A stretch of DNA of 64,000 nucleotides. Source: Acidimicrobiaceae bacterium (GTDB lineage: Bacteria > Actinomycetota > Acidimicrobiia > Acidimicrobiales > Ilumatobacteraceae). The stretch covers positions 434,001 through 498,000 of the forward strand of contig JACJWG010000002.1 of the NCBI GenBank assembly GCA_020637235.1. Direction: 5' to 3'. Both the position numbers and the translations under genes were made by a program. Positions 16,915 through 26,814 of the stretch are shown one piece after another. Every line of letters begins with the position of its first letter. The first letter of the stretch is position 1. The notes beneath the pieces were generated by a model that ran no database searches, was not told where the DNA came from, and worked only from the letters and a program-made list of their open reading frames with translations.

Positions 16915-17045
16915 CGAGGTGGCACTCGCAGCTCACGCCAGCCGCCTTCTTGCGGCGGGACGCCACCCTTGCCCCGCAGTCGCAGCGACCCGGCGATCAG
17001 GCTGGCGAGCGAGAGCGCGAGCAGCGCTCGGCGGAGGAGCTTCAC
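16911..17045 (-). CDS. small single-helix membrane protein (44 aa)
   Basis: A GTG at 17045 opens a 44-residue frame with a basic N-terminus, one hydrophobic segment (ALLALSLASLIAGSL) and a polar tail ending GGWRELRVPPR. Its stop overlaps the ATG of the dehydrogenase-like gene by 4 nt (ATGA), a strong sign of a real coupled gene. Function and family are not recognised. Confidence 0.55.
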   Translation of the reverse strand: MKLLRRALLALSLASLIAGSLRLRGKGGVPPQEGGWRELRVPPR

Positions 17046-17146
17046 GTCTCGGAGGCTACCAACGACCGCCGTCGGACACCGGCGGCCCTCCGGTGGGTCG
17101 ACGATCGCGATGACACGAACGTGCCGCCGACGGGTATCGGGTGCAC

Positions 17147-17320
17147 ATGACGACCGAGCCCCGGCCCGACACGCCACCCGCAGCCGACGACACCGCCCCG
17201 GAGTTGCCCGCGCCCGACCCGATCGAGGAGGAGATCGCTCAGATCGACGCTCGCGATCCCGACGCAGCCGAGCAGGTCGAGGAGGTGGTCGACGAGGCGG
17301 CGGCCGAGCGCCCAACATGA
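17147..17320 (+). CDS. small acidic protein (57 aa)
   Basis: An ATG at 17147 opens a 57-residue frame that is very rich in Asp, Glu, Pro and Ala (DPIEEEIAQIDARDPDAAEQVEEVVDE) and has no hydrophobic segment. It is likely disordered, possibly with one helix. It is divergent from the 44-residue gene; a TATCGG hexamer 6 nt upstream could allow leaderless expression. Not recognised, and the coding call rests on a start-to-stop frame filling the gap and on the biased composition. Confidence 0.42.
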   Translation: MTTEPRPDTPPAADDTAPELPAPDPIEEEIAQIDARDPDAAEQVEEVVDEAAAERPT

Positions 17321-17360
17321 CGAATGCCCAGGCACTCGGCCTGGGCATCGCTCGCGGTGG

Positions 17361-17434
17361 TGGGGCTAACAAGAATCGAACTTGTGACCTCATCCTTATC
17401 AGGGATGCGCTCTAACCGACTGAGCTATAGCCCC
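17361..17434 (-). tRNA. tRNA-Ile (GAU)
   Basis: The minus strand gives a 74-nt cloverleaf. The acceptor stem GGGGCTA pairs with TAGCCCC and the discriminator is A. The D arm is GCTCAGTCGGTTAGAGC, the anticodon loop CTGATAA gives anticodon GAT, and the T arm is AAGTTCGATTCTT. No CCA is encoded. The position downstream of gyrA and the DUF3566 gene matches ileT of mycobacteria. Confidence 0.97.
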
Positions 17435-17450
17435 GCTGTGGCGAGTCGCC

Positions 17451-17480
17451 AGGCTATCGGGCGACGGCGTCACAACTCAA
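17451..17480 (-). promoter_or_regulatory. candidate promoter of tRNA-Ile
   Basis: On the minus strand TTGAGT (17480-17475) and TAGCCT (17456-17451) are separated by 18 bp and end 16 nt before the tRNA 5' end. This is a good match to a vegetative actinobacterial promoter. Motif reading only. Confidence 0.5.
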
Positions 17481-17531
17481 CCGGATCGGCGGCGTTCCGC
17501 GAACACCAGGGGATGGACGGGTCCGGCCTGC

Positions 17532-18746
17532 TCAGGGTCGAGGAATGCCCGACGTGCTCGTGTCGTCACCCGGGCGTCGGGTGGCGACCACCTCCTCTTC
17601 GAGCACGCTCACGCGGATCCCGCCGACGAGATCGGTGATCAGGTTGAACACCGTGGCGAGCAGGACGGCGAAGCCGGTCAGGCCGACCGCGACGAACATC
17701 CCGGCGATCCAGGCGTTGTGGTAGATCTCGCCGCCCTTGAACTCGAAGCGCTCCCAGCCGAACTGCTCGAAGAACTTCTCGACGTTGTCGATGGTGCCCG
17801 TCGCGTGCGCGACGTTCCAGAGCAGGACGCCGGATGTGAGGCAACACAGGTAGAGGACCACGTTGAACACCAGCGCCACCTTGAACACGCTCCAGGTGTC
17901 GACATGGCGGATGACGCGGGTGACGCGTCGGACGCGCGGCTTCGCGCGGCGGAACACCACCGGTGCTTTGAGTCGACGAAGCGGCAGGGTGAACCCGCCC
18001 GTGGACGCAGCGTTGGCGTCCGGCTCGATCGTGGTCGGCTCACCGGGCGCGGCCTCGGGCACGGCGACGACGGGGACCTCGACCGGCACCACCGGCGCGG
18101 GGGCGAGATCCGTCTCCGGGATCGGTGGATCGAGGGTCGGCGCGCTGGCCGGCGGGTCCTGGTGGTCCGGCTGAATCGTGGGGGCGAGCGCCGTCACGGT
18201 GCTCGTCGACACCGCCGAGTCGCCCGACACCGCCGAGTCGCCCACGACGAGCGCCACCGGCGCGACGGGCGCGTCCTCCACGGCGACGGCTGGCGGGACC
18301 CCGCTGGGACTGAGCGCGCTCACCACCAGCGGTGGGGGTGACGACGACGTCGGCTCGACGGACCGAGGATCGCCCGCTCGGACCACCACGAGCGGTTCCG
18401 GATCCTCGGGCGGCAACTCGGCGGGGCGTTCGAGCGGCGGGAACGTCGGCTCGGCTTCGACGATGGGCGGCAGCGCCGGGGCCGGCTCGTCGACCTCCGT
18501 CGGTGCGTCGCCCAGCCGGGCCAGGCGAGCCAGGACGTCGTCGCTCTCACCGGCCCCGGCGCCGCGGCCGGAGCCGCCACGCCGCGCACCGCCTGCCGCC
18601 TTGGACACCGTGACGCGCGGCTCGCCGCTGGCGCCCGCGGATCGAGCAGGCGTGCTCGTCTGCTTCGACCCCGGCTTCGGGACGGCGCGTGACGCCGGGC
18701 GCGCACGCACGGGCTGCTTCGGAGCCGTGGGTTCACCGGGGGTCAC
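17532..18746 (-). CDS. DUF3566 domain membrane protein
   Basis: A 404-residue protein. The first ~265 residues are a low-complexity Pro/Ala/Val/Ser-rich region; the C-terminal ~130 residues are a DUF3566 domain with two membrane helices (VFKVALVFNVVLYLCCLTSGVLLWNVA and GMFVAVGLTGFAVLLATVFNLITDLVGG). The segment IDNVEKFFEQFGW between them is typical of the family. DUF3566 genes follow gyrA and precede ileT in most actinobacteria, as here. The long disordered N-terminus is unusual compared with about 300 residues in Rv0007-like proteins. A TACACT box lies 7 nt before the GTG start, so the transcript may be leaderless. Confidence 0.9.
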   Translation of the reverse strand: MTPGEPTAPKQPVRARPASRAVPKPGSKQTSTPARSAGASGEPRVTVSKAAGGARRGGSGRGAGAGESDDVLARLARLGDAPTEVDEPAPALPPIVEAEPTFPPLERPAELPPEDPEPLVVVRAGDPRSVEPTSSSPPPLVVSALSPSGVPPAVAVEDAPVAPVALVVGDSAVSGDSAVSTSTVTALAPTIQPDHQDPPASAPTLDPPIPETDLAPAPVVPVEVPVVAVPEAAPGEPTTIEPDANAASTGGFTLPLRRLKAPVVFRRAKPRVRRVTRVIRHVDTWSVFKVALVFNVVLYLCCLTSGVLLWNVAHATGTIDNVEKFFEQFGWERFEFKGGEIYHNAWIAGMFVAVGLTGFAVLLATVFNLITDLVGGIRVSVLEEEVVATRRPGDDTSTSGIPRP

Positions 18747-18786
18747 GAATCCGAGTGTAGAGAACCAGGTTGCGCCAGGGGGCGCG

Positions 18787-19134
18787 TCACGGTCCGTCGG
18801 TCGCTCGGGCCGTGGCGGTGGCGTCGCCCAGCGCGACCGTCACCGTGACGACCGCGCCGGTGCGGGCGAACGCCACGAGACGCGCCCCGTTGGCCCGGGC
18901 CAGGCGGGCGGCGCCTGCCGCGGCGCCGTCCAGCCCGGCGAGCGCTGCGGCATCGGCGGCGTGTTGCGCCCGCTGACGGTGCACCATTGCGACGCCGAGC
19001 TCGGTGGTGGCGACCGCCGTCGTGAACACCAGCACCACCGCGATGGCGACGGCGAGCACCGCGCTGCCGTGGTCTCGTCGTCGAGCCGGCTCGTACCGGA
19101 TCGATCGTGCCTGCAGGTCGTCGTGGGTCGACAT
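18787..19134 (-). CDS. TadE/TadG-like membrane protein (Rv3654c-like), orphan
   Basis: A 115-residue protein with a short cytoplasmic N-terminus, one membrane helix (GSAVLAVAIAVVLVFTTAVATTELG) and the segment QRAQHAADAAALAGLDGAA, the signature of TadE/TadG-like pseudopilin-type proteins found in the actinobacterial helicase/secretion neighbourhood. Here it sits alone between gyrA and the DUF3566 gene, with no TadA ATPase, TadB/C or helicase gene in sight. GGGGAGG lies 6 nt before the ATG. It is possibly cotranscribed with the DUF3566 gene 40 bp downstream. Confidence 0.7.
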   Translation of the reverse strand: MSTHDDLQARSIRYEPARRRDHGSAVLAVAIAVVLVFTTAVATTELGVAMVHRQRAQHAADAAALAGLDGAAAGAARLARANGARLVAFARTGAVVTVTVALGDATATARATDGP

Positions 19135-19227
19135 CGGCCACCTCCCCGTCGTGTCGGGTCGAGGTGCCCGCGACGGGCACGAGGTGGCCGGTCGACACCA
19201 GCGATGTGGGCGGCGGTCGCCGCGTGA

Positions 19228-21705
19228 TCAGTCCTCGTCGCTCGACAGGATCGGTGCCACGGAGGCGACGGTCTGGCCGTCGTCGAGACTCATGACCCGC
19301 ACGCCGGTCGCATCACGGCCCTGCGAGCTGATGTCGCGCACCGACATGCGGATCGTGACACCACCACTCGACACGGCGACGATCTCGTCGTCGAGGCCCA
19401 CCATGAACGCTGCGACGACCTTGCCCTTCTTGCCGGTGAGCTTGATGCCGATCACGCCGATCCCGCCGCGGCCCTGGGTGTTGAACTTGTCGAGCTGGGT
19501 GCGCTTGCCGTAGCCGGCCTCGGTGACCATGAGGATCGCCGTGTCGTCGCGAGCGACGTCGACGCTGACCACTTCGTCGCCCGTGCGGAGCTTCATGCCG
19601 CGCACACCGCCGGCGTTGCGGCCCATCGGACGAACCTCGTCCTCGCTGAAGCGGATCGTCATGCCCGACCGGGCGACCATGAAGATGTCGTCGGTCCCGC
19701 CGGTCTCGATCACCCGCACCAACTCGTCGTGGTCGCGCAGGTTGATCGCGATCAGACCGTCGCGCCGAGACGAGTCGTACTCGTCGAACGCCGTCTTCTT
19801 CACGGTGCCGTTCTTCGTCGCGAAGAACAGGTAGCGCTCACCGGCGAAGTCGCGGGTGTCGATGATCGCCTGGATCGTCTCGCCCGCCTGCAACGGCAAC
19901 AGGTTCACGATCGGCATGCCCTTCGCGGTGCGCTCGCGTTCGGGGATGTCCATCGCTCGGAGGCGGTAGACCTTGCCGCGGTTGGAGAAGAAGAGCAAGA
20001 ACGCGTGTGCCGTCGTGAAGATCACGTGGTGCACGATGTCGTCGGCCTTCATCTTGCCGCCGCTCACCCCGCGCCCGCCGCGCCCCTGGGTCTTGAAGGT
20101 GCCGGCCGGGACGGCCTTCACGTACTGGGCCTGGGTCATGACGATGACGAGTTCCTTGTCCTCGACGAGGTCCTCGATGCTCATCTCGCCAGTGTCGAGG
20201 GTGACCTGGCACAGCCGTGGCGTGGCGAACTCCTCCTTGATCGCCGTCAACTCGTCCTTGATCACGCGGTTGAGCTTGTCGGGATCGGCGAGGATCGACT
20301 CGAGTTCGGTGATGCGCTCCTGGAGCTCCTGCATCTCGCGTTCGAGGTCGATCCGGCTGAGCCGGGTGAGCTGGCGCAACTGCATGTCGAGGATGTCGAC
20401 GGCCTGGATCTCGGTGAACTCGAACGGCGGCGCCATCAAGGATTCCTTGGCAGCCGCGGCGTCCTCGCTCGCCCGGATGAGGGCGATGATCTCGTCGATG
20501 ACGTTGAGCGCCTTCAGCCTGCCCTCGACCTTGTGGGCACGCTCGCGGGCCTTCCGCAACCGGAACTCGGTGCGCCGAGTGACGACGTCGACCTGGTGGC
20601 GGACGTAGCCGTTCAGCGCATCGGCCAGGTTGAGCGTGCGTGGCACACCGTCGACCAGCGCGACCATGTTCACGCCGAAGCTGGTCTGCAACTGGGTGAG
20701 CTTGTAGAGGTTGTTCAGCACCACGTTCGCGTTGGCGTCGCGCTTCAGCGTGATCTGCAGGTTGGTCTTGCCGCCCGACGACGCGTCGTTCAGGTCGCTG
20801 ATGCCGTCGAGTTCGCCGGTGTCGACGAGCTCCTTGATCCGAGCGGCGATCGACGAACAACTGGTCTGATACGGCAACTGGGTGACGACGATCTGGTAGC
20901 CGCCCTTGCGGGTCTCCTCGATCGTGGCGGTGGCACGCATCTTGATGCTGCCGCGGCCGGTGCGGTAGGCGTCCATGATCCCGGCACAACCGAGGATCGA
21001 CCCCCCGGTCGGGAAGTCCGGCCCTTTCACGAACTGCATGAGATCGTCGGGCGTCGCGCCAGGATGGTCGATCAGATGGATCGTCGCGTCGATCACCTCG
21101 CCGAGGTTGTGCGGCGGGATGTTCGTGGCCATGCCGACGGCGATGCCCTGGCTGCCGTTGACCAGCAGGTTGGGAAAGCGCGACGGGAGCACGAGGGGCT
21201 CCTCGCGGCTGCCGTCGTAGGTGGTTCCCATGTCGACGGTCTCTTCGTCGATGTCGGCGAGCAGTTGCATCGCGAGTGGGTGGAGGCGGCACTCCGTGTA
21301 GCGCGATGCCGCCGGCCCGAAGTCGGGTGAGCCGTAGTTGCCGTGGAAGTCGATCAGCGGGTGCCGCAGCGAGAACGGCTGGGCCATCCGCACCAGTGCG
21401 TCGTAGATGGCGCCGTCGCCGTGGGGGTGGTACTTGGCCATCGTGTCGCCGCTGACGCGCGCCGACTTCACGAACGGGCGGTCGGGGCGGAAACCCTGCT
21501 CCTCCATGTCCCAGATGATCCGGCGATGCACGGGCTTGAGGCCGTCGCGCACGTCGGGGAGCGCACGAGACATGATGACCGACATCGCGTAGTCGAGGAA
21601 GCTCCGCTCCATCTCGTCCTGCAGGGCGATCGGCTGGACCGCCAACTGCTCGGCCTCGCCGTCGGGCAGCTCGGGCACGTCGTCGTTGTTCGGGGTGTCA
21701 GACAT
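19228..21705 (-). CDS. gyrA: DNA gyrase subunit A
   Basis: An 825-residue type IIA topoisomerase subunit that cuts and passes DNA to introduce negative supercoils with GyrB. The breakage-reunion domain contains RALPDVRDGLKPVHRRI, the QRDR HPHGDGAIYD (residues 93-102) and the catalytic tyrosine Y136 in AASRYTECRL. The C-terminal beta-pinwheel domain begins near residue 500 and carries the GyrA box QGRGGRG, which distinguishes gyrase from topoisomerase IV. The residue equivalent to E. coli S83 is glycine (G98). It starts 45 nt downstream of gyrB in the same operon. Confidence 0.98.
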   Translation of the reverse strand: MSDTPNNDDVPELPDGEAEQLAVQPIALQDEMERSFLDYAMSVIMSRALPDVRDGLKPVHRRIIWDMEEQGFRPDRPFVKSARVSGDTMAKYHPHGDGAIYDALVRMAQPFSLRHPLIDFHGNYGSPDFGPAASRYTECRLHPLAMQLLADIDEETVDMGTTYDGSREEPLVLPSRFPNLLVNGSQGIAVGMATNIPPHNLGEVIDATIHLIDHPGATPDDLMQFVKGPDFPTGGSILGCAGIMDAYRTGRGSIKMRATATIEETRKGGYQIVVTQLPYQTSCSSIAARIKELVDTGELDGISDLNDASSGGKTNLQITLKRDANANVVLNNLYKLTQLQTSFGVNMVALVDGVPRTLNLADALNGYVRHQVDVVTRRTEFRLRKARERAHKVEGRLKALNVIDEIIALIRASEDAAAAKESLMAPPFEFTEIQAVDILDMQLRQLTRLSRIDLEREMQELQERITELESILADPDKLNRVIKDELTAIKEEFATPRLCQVTLDTGEMSIEDLVEDKELVIVMTQAQYVKAVPAGTFKTQGRGGRGVSGGKMKADDIVHHVIFTTAHAFLLFFSNRGKVYRLRAMDIPERERTAKGMPIVNLLPLQAGETIQAIIDTRDFAGERYLFFATKNGTVKKTAFDEYDSSRRDGLIAINLRDHDELVRVIETGGTDDIFMVARSGMTIRFSEDEVRPMGRNAGGVRGMKLRTGDEVVSVDVARDDTAILMVTEAGYGKRTQLDKFNTQGRGGIGVIGIKLTGKKGKVVAAFMVGLDDEIVAVSSGGVTIRMSVRDISSQGRDATGVRVMSLDDGQTVASVAPILSSDED

Positions 21706-21750
21706 GGGTGGTCACTTTCGGCGTCGTCGTGGTGGCGCGGGCGGGGCGCA

Positions 21751-23709
<1,959 letters not shown>

Positions 23710-23715
23710 TCGCAC

Positions 23716-23968
23716 CTCGAGTCGTGGATGGAGTCGGCTGGGATGGACGCGGACGTCGTGAGGGGGCGGCCGGACGAAGCGGCCGGAGCCCGACGGCGTC
23801 TCGCGTCGTGTGGCGTTCGGCGGGCAGCAGCTGGGTGGGCGGAGGGCACGGAGAGTGCCACGAGCAGCGGCCGCGAAAGGTGCCGTCAGTCTACCGTGGG
23901 GGTCTCACAGAACGGTGGACAGCCAGCATCTGCGTCGCGCCCGACACGCTCCGTGACCAGGCACGATG
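23716..23968 (-). promoter_or_regulatory. gyrB upstream region with candidate -10 box
   Basis: A 253-bp gap between the dciA-like gene and gyrB, without a credible gene. On the minus strand TAGACT (23893-23888) is a good -10 hexamer, which would give gyrB a leader of about 170 nt; no clear -35 was seen. gyrB expression is often supercoiling-sensitive, but nothing in the sequence proves it here. Confidence 0.3.
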
Positions 23969-24283
23969 TCAGCGACGGACGCGGATCTCGAACCGGCCCA
24001 CGCGAGCGCCCGCCACCTGCTCCAGCCGCTCCCGCAACGCGCCCTCGAGGAACTTCAACTGCGTCGCCCAGGCAGGATCGTCGACCTCCACCACGAGCCG
24101 GTCGCCATCGAACTTCACCGGCTGGACGTGGGCGGCGACGGCCTCGCCCACGGCTTCGGTCCATCGGCCGAACACCCCACCGAGCAGCTGGGCCGACCGT
24201 CCGGGATCGCCCGCCGCACCGCCACGCAACGATCGCACCACGCCGGTCAGGCTCACGCTCAGCGGGACCGGGTCGTCAGCCAT
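23969..24283 (-). CDS. DUF721 / DciA-like helicase loader candidate
   Basis: A 104-residue DUF721 protein, the family of DciA, which helps load or operate the replicative helicase DnaB in bacteria lacking DnaC/DnaI. The core LLGGVFGRWTEAVGEAVAAHVQPVKFDGDRLVVEVDDPAWATQLKFLEGALRERL shows the typical W-x-x-x-V-G and L-x-V-x-V/S-x-W-A-x-x-L pattern. It overlaps recF by 8 nt and precedes gyrB, the usual actinobacterial position (compare Rv0004). No dnaC or dnaI gene is seen in the window. Confidence 0.88.
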   Translation of the reverse strand: MADDPVPLSVSLTGVVRSLRGGAAGDPGRSAQLLGGVFGRWTEAVGEAVAAHVQPVKFDGDRLVVEVDDPAWATQLKFLEGALRERLEQVAGARVGRFEIRVRR

Positions 24284-25415
24284 CGCCGGTCACCGTATCC
24301 CCCACCGGCCCCTGCCACGGCCCGGTCCCGGATCCCTCGGCTGCCGACGCGCCCGCCTCGATCCGTACCACCGCGTCGGGACGGGCCGCCGGCGGGAGCG
24401 CCGAAGCCGAGGTGAGCACCACCTGGCCCGGCGGGAGGTGATGCAAGAGGGCCGTCGCACGACCGTCGTCGAGCTCGGACAGCACGTCGTCGAGGATGAG
24501 CACCGGCGCGCTCCCGGTGTGCTCGGTGACGAACCGGTGAGCCCCGAGTCGCAACGACAGTGCCAGCGTGCGCTGTTCGCCCTGCGAGGCGTGGGTGCGA
24601 GCCGGCATGCCATTGATCACCAATTCGACGTCGTCGCGGTGGGGCCCGACGGTCGACACGCCTCGACGGACGTCGTCGTGGCGTGCCGCAGCCAACGCCG
24701 CAGCGAGACCGAGTGTCCGCCACACCGGCTCGTAGCGCAGCTCCACCGGTGTCACGACGCCGGCCAGGTGCTCGTACGCCTCCTGCACGATCGGTCCGAG
24801 CCGGGCGATCAGGACGGCCCGGGCCTGACCGAACCGGTCGCCGAGCTCGGCGTACTTCGCGTCCCACACGTCGAGCGTCGTCTCCGATGCCTCGTCGAGT
24901 CGGCCCGCAGCCTGCTTGAGCAAGGTGTTCCGCTGCTTCACGACCCGGTCGAGTTCGAGCCGCATCGCGTCGTACTTGAGCGCCAACGCGACCAGGGTGT
25001 CGTCGAGGAAGCGTCGCCGTTCGCTCGGCCCCTCCTTCACGAGCGCCAGGTCGTCCGGCGAGAACACGCTCACGCGCACGACTCCCAGTAGATCGCGAGT
25101 GCGCGGCAGCTTCTGTCGGTTCACCAACACCCGGTTGCGCCCGGATCGTGACAGCTCTGCCTCGATCGACAGCTCACGTCCGTCGTCGTGGCGCACCGTG
25201 GCTCTGATGACCGCCGCATCGGCGCCGGCCCGGATGAGCGCCTCGGCGGGTGCACCCCGAAAGCTGTCGAGCGTGGAGAGATAGCCCAGCGCCTCGGCGA
25301 AGTTGGTCTTGCCCTGGCCGTTGCGGCCCACCACGGCGGTGATGCCCGGCGTCAGATCGAACGCTGCGGTGACGTAGTTGCGGTAGTCGACCAGCTCGAT
25401 CCGGGTGACGATCAC
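24276..25415 (-). CDS. recF: DNA replication and repair protein RecF
   Basis: A 379-residue SMC-like ATPase that loads RecA at gaps. Key motifs are the start motif TRIELVDYRNY, Walker A GRNGQGKTNFAEAL (residues ~31-44), the signature ASQGEQRTLALSLRLG and Walker B APVLILDDVLSELD. It is cotranscribed with dnaN (34 bp upstream) and overlaps the DUF721 gene by 8 nt. The order dnaA-dnaN-recF-DUF721-gyrB is standard for actinobacteria. Confidence 0.97.
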   Translation of the reverse strand: MIVTRIELVDYRNYVTAAFDLTPGITAVVGRNGQGKTNFAEALGYLSTLDSFRGAPAEALIRAGADAAVIRATVRHDDGRELSIEAELSRSGRNRVLVNRQKLPRTRDLLGVVRVSVFSPDDLALVKEGPSERRRFLDDTLVALALKYDAMRLELDRVVKQRNTLLKQAAGRLDEASETTLDVWDAKYAELGDRFGQARAVLIARLGPIVQEAYEHLAGVVTPVELRYEPVWRTLGLAAALAAARHDDVRRGVSTVGPHRDDVELVINGMPARTHASQGEQRTLALSLRLGAHRFVTEHTGSAPVLILDDVLSELDDGRATALLHHLPPGQVVLTSASALPPAARPDAVVRIEAGASAAEGSGTGPWQGPVGDTVTGDG

Positions 25416-25449
25416 GTCGACGACTCGCGCCGGTTCGGGCCCGCCCCGG

Positions 25450-26544
25450 TCAGGGCACGCGTACCGGCATCAGCAGGTACAGGTAGTCGTCGGACCCCAC
25501 GCCGCGTACCACCGCCGGCTTCAGCGGATCGATCGTCGACAGCGTCACCTGCTCGGCGCCGACGGCCTCGACACCCGACGCCAGGTAGTCGGGGTTGAAC
25601 GCCACCGTGAGATCGGTGCCGGTCGCCGTGGCGTCGAGCTCCTCGACCGCGTTGCCGACGTCCTGCGTGATCGCCGTGAGCTTCAACGCGTCGGCGCTGA
25701 TCTGGAGTCGGACCGGCGTGGCGTCGCGAGCGAGGATCTTCACGCGACGGATCGCCTCGAGCAGCGGCTCGCGGTCGACGGTGAGCGTGTTCGGGTGGCT
25801 CGCCGGGATGAGCTGGCGGTAGTTGGGGAACTCGCCCTCGATGAGGCGGGTCGTGAGCCGCGTCGCACCGATCTCGAACGTGGCGTCGCGTTCGCCCAGC
25901 CGCAGCACCAACTCCTCGCCGAGGCCGAGCACCCGCTGCAACTCGTTGAGCGCACGCCCCGGGACGAGCACCTTCTGGTCGGCACCGAGCACGCTGACAC
26001 CCGGCAGGTCACGCACCGCGAGTCGGTACGAGTCGGTGGCCACGAGTCGCAGGCCGTCGTTCTCGGCCGCGAGCAGCACGCCGGTCAGGATCGGCCGGGC
26101 CTCGTCGGTGCTCGCCGCACGCACCACCTGGCGCAGGGCCTCGCCGAACGCGGCTGCGTTGATCGTGACGGCGCTGGACGCCGGTGCGGCCAGGCGCGGG
26201 TAATCGTCGAGCGACAGGGGGCGCACGCTGAACTGCGACCGGCCGCCGCTGATGCGGACGTCGTCGTCCGCGACGTCGAGTTCGACCTTGCCCGCCGGCA
26301 GCGAGCGGACGATGTCCGACGACAGGCGAGCCGGCAGCACCACACCGCCGTCGCGCTCGCCGCCGACGGTGACGTCGAGTTGGATCGTGAGATCGAGATC
26401 GGTGCCGGTGACAGTGAGGAGATCACCGCTCAGCTCGAGGCGCAGGCCGGACAGCACGGGCAACGTGCCGGTGCGGCCCGTGGCGGCACGCCCCGCGGTG
26501 GCCAGTGCTTCGGCCAGGATTTCACGTTCACAGCGGAACTTCAC
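25450..26544 (-). CDS. dnaN: DNA polymerase III beta sliding clamp
   Basis: A 364-residue clamp that tethers DNA polymerase III. It has the three-domain clamp pattern: MKFRCEREILAEALATAGRA at the N-terminus, LTVTGTDLDLTIQ, VATDSYRLAVRDL in the second domain, and the conserved C-terminal YLYLLMPVRVP that forms part of the binding pocket. AGGGGACC lies just before the ATG. It is separated from dnaA by the 270-bp oriC gap. Confidence 0.98.
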   Translation of the reverse strand: MKFRCEREILAEALATAGRAATGRTGTLPVLSGLRLELSGDLLTVTGTDLDLTIQLDVTVGGERDGGVVLPARLSSDIVRSLPAGKVELDVADDDVRISGGRSQFSVRPLSLDDYPRLAAPASSAVTINAAAFGEALRQVVRAASTDEARPILTGVLLAAENDGLRLVATDSYRLAVRDLPGVSVLGADQKVLVPGRALNELQRVLGLGEELVLRLGERDATFEIGATRLTTRLIEGEFPNYRQLIPASHPNTLTVDREPLLEAIRRVKILARDATPVRLQISADALKLTAITQDVGNAVEELDATATGTDLTVAFNPDYLASGVEAVGAEQVTLSTIDPLKPAVVRGVGSDDYLYLLMPVRVP

Positions 26545-26581
26545 AGGGGACCTCTCTCACCACGTCGTGTTTCGAAAAAGA

Positions 26582-26596
26582 CAATAGAAGTAATAA
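26582..26596 (-). promoter_or_regulatory. DnaA-trio-like unwinding element
   Basis: Read on the minus strand, TTA TTA CTT CTA TTG are five successive triplets. Their complement read 3' to 5' is AAT AAT GAA GAT AAC, matching the DnaA-trio consensus 3'-(G/A)A(T/N)-5' described for bacterial origin unwinding. They follow two DnaA boxes and a GC-rich tetranucleotide (26597-26600), the arrangement of the Bacillus subtilis basal unwinding system. Confidence 0.65.
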
Positions 26597-26600
26597 GGGC

Positions 26601-26616
26601 TGTGGATTGTGGACAA
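26601..26616 (-). promoter_or_regulatory. tandem DnaA boxes at oriC
   Basis: Minus-strand TTGTCCACA (26616-26608) is the perfect high-GC actinobacterial DnaA box. CAATCCACA (26609-26601) is a second, weaker box overlapping it by 2 bp in the same orientation. They point toward the DnaA-trio tract and should position DnaA for strand opening. Confidence 0.8.
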
Positions 26617-26814
26617 CCGACCGTCGCGGCAGCGTACGGCGAGATTCCGCGTTCACACCTCGATCCACCCGCGTCCCCAGGTCGCGAACGACACGCGTGT
26701 GCTTCGGTGGACATCGCGCGTGTCGTCCACCGGCCGTGCACAGCGATCCCCAGGACATCCCCAGGGGGCAGCGGCGTGCGGGAGCAGGGCATGATCGAAG
26801 GGTGTCCGGACCGC

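Larger units (their letters stand above)
26545..26814. other. oriC: chromosomal replication origin (oriC), dnaN-dnaA gap
   Basis: A gene-free gap in which origins lie in mycobacteria and streptomycetes. The dnaN-proximal side has the only strongly AT-rich stretch around (about 26569-26596). Next come a GGGC block and two overlapping DnaA boxes (26601-26616). The rest (26617-26814) is GC-rich with weaker box-like sequences such as tcgtccacc and ggtggacat, and two direct copies of atccccagg (26746-26754, 26757-26765). Genes on both sides point away from it. Confidence 0.85.
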
